Positions 1 through 5,537 of a stretch of 5,537 bases of DNA are shown piece by piece; within the stretch, counting starts at the first letter, position 1, and each line of letters begins with the position of its first letter. The translations under genes were made by a program, and so were the position numbers. The notes under the pieces are model-generated. The model was not told the origin of the DNA. It saw only the letters and a list, made by a program, of their open reading frames with translations, and searched no databases. The stretch covers positions 1 through 5,537 of the forward strand of contig JALHDH010000146.1 of the NCBI GenBank assembly GCA_022839105.1. The letters run 5' to 3'. This DNA is from a bacterium (lineage in GTDB: Bacteria; Vulcanimicrobiota; Xenobia; Xenobiales; Xenobiaceae).

Positions 1-1
1 C

Positions 2-1708
2 TCGGAGATCGCCGTCTGGCAGGACGGGGCTCCGCTGGTCCTGCCCGACCCCGACTCGCCCGGGCGCAGCCCCGTGGTCCCCTCCATCGTGGCGGTGGAC
101 CGCTCGGGTCGGCTTCTGGTGGGCGAGTCGGCCCGAGCCTACGTGGATCTGCCCGGCAGCGGCGCGCGGCAGGTCAAGCGCAAGATGGGCAGCGGCGAGC
201 AGATCCCCCTGGGGGGAAGGGCCTACCGGCCCGAGGAGGTCTCGGCGCAGATCCTGAGGCTCTTGAAGAGCAACGCCGAGCAGGCCCTGGGAGTGACGAT
301 CCACAAGGCCGTCCTCTCGGTTCCGGCCAACTTCGGAGAGGCCGAGCGCAAGGCCACCTACGACGCCGCCCGCCTGGCCGGGCTGGAGGTGGTGCGCATG
401 ATCAACGAGCCCACCGCCGCCGCCCTGGCTTTCGGCGTGCGGAACTCCCACGCCGAGGGGCAGGTGGTGGTCTTCGACTTCGGCGGGGGCACCCTGGACG
501 TCACGGTCCTGGAGATGATGGAAGGCATCCTCGAGGTCAAGGCCAGCTACGGGGACGCCCAGCTCGGCGGCAAGGACTTCGACCAGGCCCTGGCCGCCCT
601 GCTGGAGCGGAGGTTCCGGCTCGCACACCCGCAGGCTCAGGCCTCCGAGCGGGCCCGCGCAGAGCTGCGCTCGGTGGCCGAATCGGTCAAGACCCAGCTC
701 TCCCGGCACCCCGCGGTGCAGGCCTTCTGCCCCAACTACGCGGTGGAGGCGGGCCGGCCCCTGGACCTGGAATTCGAGGTCACGCGCCGGGAATTCGAGG
801 AGGCGATCCGCCCGCTGCTGGAGCGGGCCCGCCAGTGCCTGCAGACGACGCTCCAGAAGGCCGGGGTCCAGGCGCGCTCGATCGGCCGGGTGCTGCTGGT
901 GGGGGGCACCACCTACGTCCCGGCGGTTCGCGCCCTGGTGGCGGAGGTCATGGGCCAGGAACCCCGGCGCGAGGTCGACCCCGACCTGGCCGTGGCCCAG
1001 GGAGCCGCCATCGAAGCCGCCCTGATCGCCGGAGAGATTCCCAGCGATCAGGGCCTGATCAAGACCGACGTGACCAGCTTCGGACTGGGGGTGAACGTCG
1101 TCGGGTTCGTCGGACGCCACTTGATCAGCGACCTCTACGATGCCCTGATCCACCCCAACACCACCCTCCCCTACCAGGTCAGCAAGAGCTATTCGCTCCT
1201 GCACGCCGAGCAGAACCAGGTCCAACTCTGCCTGTACCAGGATCACGAAGGGACGGCGAAACGGGTCACCGACGCCCTGGCCACGGGCCTCTCGGCCGAG
1301 ATCGAGGACATCCCGGTTTCCGAGACGGGGGTTCCCCACCCGCTGGAGGTCGACTTCTCCTACGACCTGAACGGGCTGATCCAGCTTCGGGCCCGGATCC
1401 CCACCACCGGCCAGGAGGTCGCCCTGATGACCTCCCGCGACGGCGCGCGGAGCCTGGACCCGGCGGCCTTTGCGGAGTCCAAGGCCAAGGTGGACGACCT
1501 GTGGTCCCGAAGCCCCCTGGCCAGCCGCTTCGAGGGCCTGATCCGCAAGGCCGAACGGATGGTCCCGGAGTTGCGGCCCGAAGACCGCAAGAAGGTCCAC
1601 CAGGCCACGGCGGCCCTGCAGGAGGCCCTGGCCTCCGGAGACGAGTCCCGCGTCGAGAAGGCCGCAGACCGGCTGACCGATCTCCTCTTCGACCTGGATG
1701 GAGCCTAG
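2..1708 (+). CDS. hscC: HscC-like Hsp70 chaperone, 5' partial
   Basis: ATP-driven cytosolic Hsp70 chaperone. The frame is open from base 2, so the start and roughly ten residues, including the first phosphate loop (DLGTTN), lie upstream; the GTG at 74 is internal. Counting Ser at base 2 as residue 1, 568 residues are visible. They show IAVWQDGAPLVLPD (3-16), VPANF, INEPTAAA (134-141), the phosphate-2 loop FDFGGGT (158-164) and the adenosine motif VLLVGGTTYVPAV (297-309). The substrate-binding beta domain starts near DVTSFGLGV (356) and contains FSYDLNGL (452-459). The helical lid is short, about 485-568, with no EEVD-like tail. The IAVW-DGA start, the HAEQ segment (401-406), the FSYDLNG strand and the short lid match my memory of E. 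coli HscC (about 556 residues) better than DnaK (638). The interdomain linker lacks the usual VLLL core. Two J-protein genes follow directly and are the likely cochaperones. Hsp70 identity is certain; the HscC subfamily is probable and needs a tree. Confidence 0.93.
   Translation, partial: SEIAVWQDGAPLVLPDPDSPGRSPVVPSIVAVDRSGRLLVGESARAYVDLPGSGARQVKRKMGSGEQIPLGGRAYRPEEVSAQILRLLKSNAEQALGVTIHKAVLSVPANFGEAERKATYDAARLAGLEVVRMINEPTAAALAFGVRNSHAEGQVVVFDFGGGTLDVTVLEMMEGILEVKASYGDAQLGGKDFDQALAALLERRFRLAHPQAQASERARAELRSVAESVKTQLSRHPAVQAFCPNYAVEAGRPLDLEFEVTRREFEEAIRPLLERARQCLQTTLQKAGVQARSIGRVLLVGGTTYVPAVRALVAEVMGQEPRREVDPDLAVAQGAAIEAALIAGEIPSDQGLIKTDVTSFGLGVNVVGFVGRHLISDLYDALIHPNTTLPYQVSKSYSLLHAEQNQVQLCLYQDHEGTAKRVTDALATGLSAEIEDIPVSETGVPHPLEVDFSYDLNGLIQLRARIPTTGQEVALMTSRDGARSLDPAAFAESKAKVDDLWSRSPLASRFEGLIRKAERMVPELRPEDRKKVHQATAALQEALASGDESRVEKAADRLTDLLFDLDGA
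1700..1703 (+). promoter_or_regulatory. Shine-Dalgarno deciding the first J-protein start
   Basis: GGAG lies nine bases before the ATG at 1713, inside the last codons of the Hsp70 gene. An in-frame ATG at 1698 would overlap the Hsp70 gene by 11 bases, but only pyrimidine-rich sequence precedes it. The J domain itself begins right after the 1713 start (MEDPYAILG), so 1713 is preferred. Confidence 0.6.
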
Positions 1709-1712
1709 AGTC

Positions 1713-2888
1713 ATGGAGGACCCCTACGCGATCCTGGGCATCCCCGACACGGCCGGCCCCGAGGAGGTCCGCCGGGCCTATGCCCGACTGGTGCGCCGGC
1801 ACCCGCCGGAGAGCGACCCTTCGAGCTTCGCGCGGGTCCGCCGGGCCTACGAGGTCCTTCGCGACCCGGCCAGAAGGCAGGATCACGACGCCGAGGCGAT
1901 CTGGGGCGAGGAGTGTCGCGCCCTGGTGCAGGAGGCTGCGGAGCACCTGCGTCAGGGCCGCCTGGCACGGGCCGCGGCCTTGCTCAAGCGGGTCCTGGTG
2001 CTGCACCGGAACCTGGACCAGGCCCGACGGCTCCTGGCCCTGGCCCTGACCGCCCAGGGCCGCTTCCGGCAGGCCCTGCGCGAGGTCGAGCGCCTGATCT
2101 CCCGGAGCCAGGGCGACCCGGAGCCCCTCCTTCTGGGAGCCGAGATCTGCCGGAAGTGGATCCAGGTCTCCCGCGACCACCCCGTCCGCAGGCGTCGACT
2201 GGAGGCCCAGGCCCACGATCTGCTGGACCGGGCCCATCAAGCCAACCCCGAACACCCCGGAGTCCGGCTCGAGAAAACCCGTCTGCACAAGCTCATGGAC
2301 CAGCCCGAGCGGGCCCTGGAGTGCCTGGACTGCACAGTTTCCCAGGGAAACGGACAGGGTGGCTGGGACCTCGAGCCCCTTCTGGCTGAGGCCTCCTTGC
2401 GGATCGACCGCATGGACCCCCAGGGCCTCAAGGACTGCCTGGTGCGGATCCAGGTCGCCTGCCTGGCAGGTGGGAGCGAGAAGGAGGCGGGCCTCTTCTT
2501 CGTCCACCAGGCCCGGAAGGAGATCGGACGGGGGAACTTCCATTCCCTGCGCTGGGTGATCCGCGCGGCCGAGGTTTCGGGCTCGGGGGTCCAGGAGGTC
2601 CGCCAGGCCCTGGCGCCCCTGAAGGACCTGCAGGCCCTGATCCGCGAGCGGAACCGCGTCCCGGTTTCCCTTTGGGGACTGCGCCGACTGTTCGGGCTGG
2701 AGATCGATCTGATCCGGGTGCCGGTGGAGCGCGAAGCGGAGGTCCTCCGGCACTGGGGGGAGGTCCAGCACAGAGTCCTGGAAGAGCCCCACCCGATTCG
2801 CCGCCGCTGGGCCAGGAAGCTGCGGGAGTCCTGTCCCATCTTCAGCGGGCGCAACCACCCCCTGCTGACCGCCTTGGAGGAGCCGTGA
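1713..2888 (+). CDS. J-domain/TPR cochaperone, divergent HPP motif
   Basis: A 391-residue soluble protein, probably a cochaperone of the Hsp70 encoded four bases upstream. Residues 4-59 form a J domain: helix I (YAILGI), a basic helix II (VRRAYARLVRR) and helix III (FARVRRAYEVL). The signature His-Pro-Asp is replaced by His-Pro-Pro (30-32), and the loop to helix III is about five residues shorter than in DnaJ. From about 68 the protein is helical with TPR-like repeats, clearest at 70-130 (GRLARAAALLKRVLVL, then GRFRQALREVERLI) and again at about 160-210. No Gly/Phe linker, zinc finger or DnaJ C-terminal domain is present, so this is a class C J protein. The C-terminus carries a conserved block, W-x-RKLRESCP-x-F-x2-RN (366-381), shared with the next gene. 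No signal peptide or membrane segment is seen. J domains of this short-loop type remind me of DjlB/DjlC; client and partner specificity are inferred from position. Confidence 0.88.
   Translation: MEDPYAILGIPDTAGPEEVRRAYARLVRRHPPESDPSSFARVRRAYEVLRDPARRQDHDAEAIWGEECRALVQEAAEHLRQGRLARAAALLKRVLVLHRNLDQARRLLALALTAQGRFRQALREVERLISRSQGDPEPLLLGAEICRKWIQVSRDHPVRRRRLEAQAHDLLDRAHQANPEHPGVRLEKTRLHKLMDQPERALECLDCTVSQGNGQGGWDLEPLLAEASLRIDRMDPQGLKDCLVRIQVACLAGGSEKEAGLFFVHQARKEIGRGNFHSLRWVIRAAEVSGSGVQEVRQALAPLKDLQALIRERNRVPVSLWGLRRLFGLEIDLIRVPVEREAEVLRHWGEVQHRVLEEPHPIRRRWARKLRESCPIFSGRNHPLLTALEEP
2876..2882 (+). promoter_or_regulatory. Shine-Dalgarno with TGATG stop-start overlap
   Basis: GGAGGAG sits five bases before the ATG at 2888, inside the last codons of the first J-protein gene. 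The upstream TGA (2886-2888) and this ATG share one base, which points to translational coupling. The frame is open further upstream, but the J domain starts just after 2888 and only this site is well placed, so it fixes the start. Confidence 0.75.
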
Positions 2889-4468
2889 TGCCTGATGCCA
2901 GGGGCCCGGAGAATCACTACGTGCGCCTGGGGGTGGCCCCCGAGGCCTCCGACGAGGAACTCAAGCGCGCCTATTGCCGGGCGGTCCGCAAGCACCCCCC
3001 GGAAGCCGACCCCGAGGGATTCCGACGGGTCCGGGAGGCCTGGGAGACCCTCAAGGACGCCCGCTCGCGCGGGCAGTACGACGCCCTCCTGCGTCACGGT
3101 GGCGAGATCCAGCGCCTCTTCGAGGCAGCCCAGGCCGCGGAGGAGGCCGAGGACTTCCAGGAGGCCGGCCGCCTGCTGAAGCGCATCCTGGTCCTGAGCC
3201 CGGACATGGAAGGGGCTCGGGTCCGGCTGGCCTTCGGCCATCTCCGTCAGGAGGAGTGGGACCAGGCCATCCGGCAATTCGACCACCTGGTCCGGGAAGG
3301 GGCGGAATCCGAGCATCACTGCCACTGGGCGGCCCAGGCGCGGTTCCTCCAGGCCATCCAGGAGGCGACGCCGGAAGCGCGCTCGGAGAAGCTCTTCAAG
3401 GAGGCGATGGAGCTGTACCGGCGGGCCAGCCGACTGGAGCCCGCCAACGCCGAGCCCCATCTGGGCATGGCCCGCATCCACCGCCATCAGGGCCGTCTGG
3501 ACGAAGCCCTGGTCTGCGTGGAGAGGGCCGTGGCCGCCGACGGCCGGGTCGACTTCCAGGATTTCGAGGCCCTGCATCTGGCCTGCCTGATCCATCTGGA
3601 TCGCGAAGATCCGGCGGGGTTCGAGCAGACCCTGCGACGCATCGGGGGGCTCTCGGGTGAAGCGGAGTCGATCAAGTACGTGGGGTGGCACTTCGCCGAA
3701 TCCGCCCTGCGCGCAGCCCGGGCAGGAGCCTTCGTGCCGGCAGGCCGGCTGGCCGCGGCAGCCCTCAAGTTCGCGCCTGAAGAACCCTGGATGCGCGAAC
3801 TGGCCGAGGACTTCAGGCAACTGGCAGAGGTCGCGGGGGAATTCGAGAGGATCCCCGAGGATGAGGAGATGCTGAAGGTCATGCTGGCGCTGGAGCTGCA
3901 GATCTGCGTCGCCTCCGAGGAGGATCGCGAGCCGTTGCAGGCCCGGTGGAGCGAGATGGTGGGACTCCTTCCCCGGATCAAGCCGACGGTGCTCCTGAAG
4001 TGGACCGCCATCCTGAAGAAGAGCTGCCCGACCTTCTATCGGCGCAACCAGGAACTGGTGGACCAGATGGAGGCCCTGGGCGCCAGGCTGGCCCCGATCC
4101 TGGCCGAAGGTGACCGGGCGTGCCAGGATCCCCAGCTTCCCGAGGTGCTTCGCGGGGTGGCGGGCTTGATGCGCTGGATGGCCGCCGACCCCCTCGGAGA
4201 ACACAAGGAAGAGCACGTCAAGGGAATCGAGAAGGCCTTCGAGACCGTGCCGACCTGGCCACCCGCGGAGATCCGGGCCGGCTTGAGGAGGCTCCGCGCG
4301 CAGTACCCGGCCCTTTGCGCCAGCTACGAACCGTTCCTGGGGGATCTGGAAAAGGTCGTGGGGACGAGGTACGTCGAGCCCGCCACGGACAACTCGGGAT
4401 GGTGCGGCTGTCTCTTCCTGGTCGGAATCGCCGGCCTGCTGATGGCCCTGGCCGGGGGCTGCGGCTAG
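2888..4468 (+). CDS. J-domain/TPR cochaperone with C-terminal membrane anchor
   Basis: A 526-residue paralogue of the preceding protein. Residues 9-66 are the J domain (HYVRLGVAPEASDEELKRAY, then FRRVREAWETLKD), again with His-Pro-Pro (36-38) and a short loop. TPR-like helical repeats follow: 76-136 (DFQEAGRLLKRILVLSPDME, then EEWDQAIRQFDHLV) and 166-216 (YRRASRLEPANAEPHLGMA, then GRLDEALVCVERAV), with further helical hairpins to about 330. The block KW-x3-LKKSCPTFYRRN (371-387) matches the end of the first J protein. About 130 extra residues follow, including a second motif of similar flavour (TWPPAEIRAGLRRLRAQYP, 456-474). The protein ends in a hydrophobic run, CLFLVGIAGLLMALAGGCG (508-526), with no charged residues after it. 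This looks like a tail anchor placing the J domain and TPRs in the cytoplasm at the inner membrane. Cysteines 506, 508 and 525 flank the run. A J-domain role is near certain; topology and partner are inferred. No terminator-like hairpin with a T run follows the stop. Confidence 0.9.
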   Translation: MPDARGPENHYVRLGVAPEASDEELKRAYCRAVRKHPPEADPEGFRRVREAWETLKDARSRGQYDALLRHGGEIQRLFEAAQAAEEAEDFQEAGRLLKRILVLSPDMEGARVRLAFGHLRQEEWDQAIRQFDHLVREGAESEHHCHWAAQARFLQAIQEATPEARSEKLFKEAMELYRRASRLEPANAEPHLGMARIHRHQGRLDEALVCVERAVAADGRVDFQDFEALHLACLIHLDREDPAGFEQTLRRIGGLSGEAESIKYVGWHFAESALRAARAGAFVPAGRLAAAALKFAPEEPWMRELAEDFRQLAEVAGEFERIPEDEEMLKVMLALELQICVASEEDREPLQARWSEMVGLLPRIKPTVLLKWTAILKKSCPTFYRRNQELVDQMEALGARLAPILAEGDRACQDPQLPEVLRGVAGLMRWMAADPLGEHKEEHVKGIEKAFETVPTWPPAEIRAGLRRLRAQYPALCASYEPFLGDLEKVVGTRYVEPATDNSGWCGCLFLVGIAGLLMALAGGCG

Positions 4469-4471
4469 ATC

Positions 4472-4483
4472 CGGAGGCCTCCG
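4472..4483 (+). repeat. 12-base perfect palindrome in intergenic region
   Basis: CGGAGGCCTCCG is a perfect inverted repeat with no spacer, starting four bases after the stop of the second J-protein gene. With a realistic loop only about four base pairs remain, and no T run follows, so it is a poor terminator. A protein-binding site is possible, but in such GC-rich DNA it may be chance. Confidence 0.3.
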
Positions 4484-4500
4484 AGCTCGCACCTGGCGCC

Positions 4501-4528
4501 TTGACGGATGACCGGTTCCCTGTAGAAT
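4501..4528 (+). promoter_or_regulatory. Sigma70-type promoter for the topoisomerase gene
   Basis: TTGACG (4501-4506) and TAGAAT (4523-4528) are separated by 16 bases. Each hexamer has one mismatch to the TTGACA/TATAAT consensus. Transcription would start near 4535, giving a leader of about 38 bases. The site lies in the only intergenic gap of the window, upstream of the topoisomerase start, in a stretch richer in A and T than its surroundings. It suggests the topoisomerase gene is transcribed independently of the chaperone operon. Confidence 0.65.
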
Positions 4529-4561
4529 CACGCAAAAGACCGTCTGCCGCTTGCTTATCCG

Positions 4562-4567
4562 GGAGGT
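4562..4567 (+). promoter_or_regulatory. Shine-Dalgarno for a TTG start
   Basis: GGAGGT, a full anti-16S match, lies five bases before TTG at 4573. The next residues (SKSLIVAEKPS) are the usual N-terminus of topoisomerase III, so TTG is the likely initiator and the open frame upstream is not coding. Confidence 0.7.
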
Positions 4568-4572
4568 CCCTT

Positions 4573-5310
4573 TTGTCCAAGTCCCTGATCGTTGCCGAGA
4601 AACCCAGCGTGGCCCGCGATATCGCCAAGGCCCTGGGCGGCTTTGAAGACCACAAGGAATACCTGGAGAGCGAGGCCTGGGTGGTTTCCTGGGCCGTGGG
4701 CCATCTGGTCGAGTTCAAGGACCCCGACGAGATCGACCCCCGCTACCGACAGTGGAAGCTCGAGGATCTGCCGATCCTGCCCTCCCCGTTCGAGCTCAAG
4801 CCCAAGCAGGGCAACTCGGCCCGCCTGACACAGCTCAAGAAGCTGCTCAACCGCAAGGACGTCACGGATGTGGTCAACGCCTGCGATGCCGGCCGCGAGG
4901 GCGAGCTGATCTTCCGCGAGATCCTGGACTACCTGAAGATCCGCAAGCCCAGCCGGCGCCTCTGGCTGCAGTCGATGACCCCCGAGGCCATCCGTCAGGG
5001 CTTCCAGAATCTGCGCCCCGGCTCCGAATACGATCGCCTGGGCGACGCGGCCCGATGCCGCTCGGAGGCCGACTGGCTGATCGGGATGAACGCCACCCGG
5101 GCCCTGACCCGGCGGATGAAGACCCGCACCGAGAAGAACTCCTGGTCCGCGGGAAGGGTGCAGACCCCGACGCTGGCCATGCTGGTGAGCAGCATCGCCT
5201 CCTCGAGGGCGAAGGAGAGCACCCCGGCTTTCTCCCGGGCCGTCCCTATAATCCGCAGTCCGGGAATGCGCTCCAGCACCTCGGTGCCGTGGGCCAGCAA
5301 GGCTTCATAG
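4573..5310 (+). CDS. topB: DNA topoisomerase III N-terminal part, broken at 3' end
   Basis: Type IA topoisomerases relax or decatenate DNA by cutting one strand through a tyrosine-phosphate bond, with Mg2+ held by the TOPRIM domain. From the TTG start, residues 1-205 match this family. The TOPRIM glutamate is Glu9 in LIVAEKPSVARDIAKAL, and the acidic motif is DAGREGELIFREI (105-117). Further blocks are RRLWLQSMTPEAI (128-140), the domain IV segment SEADWLIGMNATRALT (164-179) and SAGRVQTPTLAMLV (192-205). The second acidic position reads Gly (DAG), which I recall as normal in many TopB-type enzymes. A complete protein usually exceeds 600 residues. Here similarity ends at Val205 (base 5187), and the 40 residues to the stop at 5308-5310 are only the antisense of an unrelated gene. 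The catalytic tyrosine lies beyond the break, so this product could not cleave DNA. The break is more likely a sequence-joining artefact than a real truncation. Confidence 0.85.
   Translation: MSKSLIVAEKPSVARDIAKALGGFEDHKEYLESEAWVVSWAVGHLVEFKDPDEIDPRYRQWKLEDLPILPSPFELKPKQGNSARLTQLKKLLNRKDVTDVVNACDAGREGELIFREILDYLKIRKPSRRLWLQSMTPEAIRQGFQNLRPGSEYDRLGDAARCRSEADWLIGMNATRALTRRMKTRTEKNSWSAGRVQTPTLAMLVSSIASSRAKESTPAFSRAVPIIRSPGMRSSTSVPWASKAS
5202..5279 (-). pseudogene. Cysteine desulfurase (SufS-type) internal fragment
   Basis: On the minus strand, about 26 residues read VLERIPGLRIIGTAREKAGVLSFALE. From memory this matches the region of SufS/NifS-type cysteine desulfurases just before the HPHDVGT-like segment and the catalytic cysteine loop. 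These pyridoxal-phosphate enzymes take sulfur from cysteine for iron-sulfur cluster assembly. Up to nine preceding residues (EALLAHGTE, 5280-5306) could also belong to it. Nothing else of the roughly 400-residue enzyme is present: the pyridoxal-phosphate lysine and the active cysteine are both missing. After 5202 the frame runs into antisense of the topoisomerase gene. It is a scrap, not a gene, and most likely part of a chimeric end. Confidence 0.6.
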
Positions 5311-5537
5311 GCACCGTGCGACAGGCCGGGGTACATCGTCCAGGCCTGGTTGGCGCTGTTGAGCATTTCCAGGCACGCAGCACCAATGGTTTTGGGCAGG
5401 CCCTGGCCCCCAAAATCGACCGGGTGTTGCAAGCCCTGCCAGCCACCTTCGGCAAACTGGGCAAATGCTTCTTTAAAACCGGCAGTGGTGGTGACGACAC
5501 CGTCGTTCAGGCTGGACGGGCAGGTGGCGCTGGTCAC
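5280..5537 (-). CDS. Acyl-CoA dehydrogenase fragment, cut at both ends
   Basis: On the minus strand, 86 residues resemble the N-terminal helical domain of the large (about 590-residue) FadE/DmdC-like acyl-CoA dehydrogenases, which oxidise acyl-CoA thioesters with FAD. Recognisable blocks are GFKEAFAQFAEGGWQGL (20-36), FGGQGLP (42-48), EMLNSANQAWTMYPGLSHGA (57-76) and AHGTE (82-86). In the family, AHGTE is followed by a segment like YLPKLVSGEWTGTMCLTEP; here it switches to cysteine desulfurase sequence. The gene enters from beyond base 5537, so the GTG there is not a real start. The flavin-binding and catalytic regions are absent. I counted 121 G or C in bases 5341-5537 (about 61 percent), and codons such as TTT, AAA, GCA and GGT are used, unlike the upstream genes. 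A different source genome is likely, possibly proteobacterial, but that is a guess. Confidence 0.65.

Noticed and set aside
835..2049. Plus-strand frame of 404 codons overlapping the Hsp70 and the first J protein
   Set aside because: Pro/Gly/Arg-rich shadow in another frame of conserved genes; no domain.
1266..2858. Long open frame (530 codons) on the minus strand opposite the end of the Hsp70 and the first J protein
   Set aside because: Antisense frames stay open by chance in GC-rich coding DNA. The translation is low-complexity with no family motif, while the plus strand has clear conserved domains.
4472..4483. Palindrome considered as an intrinsic terminator for the chaperone operon
   Set aside because: With no spacer, the stem after loop formation is only about four pairs, and no T run follows.
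2237..4531. Minus-strand open frame of 764 codons spanning both J-protein genes
   Set aside because: It lies exactly opposite two well-supported genes, is Gly/Leu/Gln/Arg-rich without recognisable domains, and has no convincing start signals.
4885..4905. TOPRIM motif reads DAGREGE, with Gly at the second acidic position
   Set aside because: I recall this variant as common in topoisomerase III-type enzymes, so it is not evidence of inactivation.
5247..5252. TATAAT hexamer on the plus strand
   Set aside because: It has no convincing -35 element at proper spacing and falls inside the desulfurase-like coding scrap (antisense of the RIIGT region).
5202..5537. A novel desulfurase/acyl-CoA dehydrogenase fusion protein
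   Set aside because: Neither half contains its active site, the join falls in a short shared motif, and a second break lies only about 80-100 bases away, so a chimeric sequence end is far more likely.

Overview
The window is a high-GC bacterial segment that reads almost entirely left to right. It carries a three-gene chaperone cluster, then the start of a DNA topoisomerase III gene, then a short 3' end that does not belong to either. I cannot name the organism. The base composition, bacterial-type ribosome binding sites and sigma70-like promoter fit a high-GC Gram-negative lineage, but no marker here fixes the phylum.

Region 1 (about 2-4468) looks like one operon. It begins inside an Hsp70 gene whose first residues lie upstream of the window. 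Its motifs and short lid resemble the specialised HscC branch more than housekeeping DnaK. Four bases later comes a J-domain/TPR protein (1713-2888). A second, longer J-domain/TPR protein (2888-4468) overlaps it by one base. The two J proteins align along most of their length and look like an old tandem duplication. Both have His-Pro-Pro where canonical J domains have His-Pro-Asp, both have a shortened loop after it, and the second ends in a probable membrane tail anchor. The arrangement recalls E. coli HscC with its divergent partners DjlB and DjlC (from memory, not searched). I infer a dedicated chaperone machine recruited partly to the inner membrane, with TPR arms choosing clients or partners.

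Region 2 (4469-4572) is a 104-base intergenic stretch with a near-consensus sigma70-type promoter and a strong Shine-Dalgarno ahead of a TTG start. The topoisomerase gene is therefore probably its own transcription unit.

Region 3 (4573 to about 5187) encodes a well-conserved TOPRIM half of topoisomerase III. The match stops abruptly after residue 205, before the catalytic tyrosine region.

Region 4 (about 5188-5537) is a mosaic on the opposite strand. A fragment of about 26-35 residues resembling a SufS-type cysteine desulfurase is joined in frame to a fragment of about 86 residues from the N-terminal part of an acyl-CoA dehydrogenase. Three unrelated housekeeping genes cut and joined inside 350 bases are best explained by a chimeric or misassembled sequence end, not by real gene fusion.
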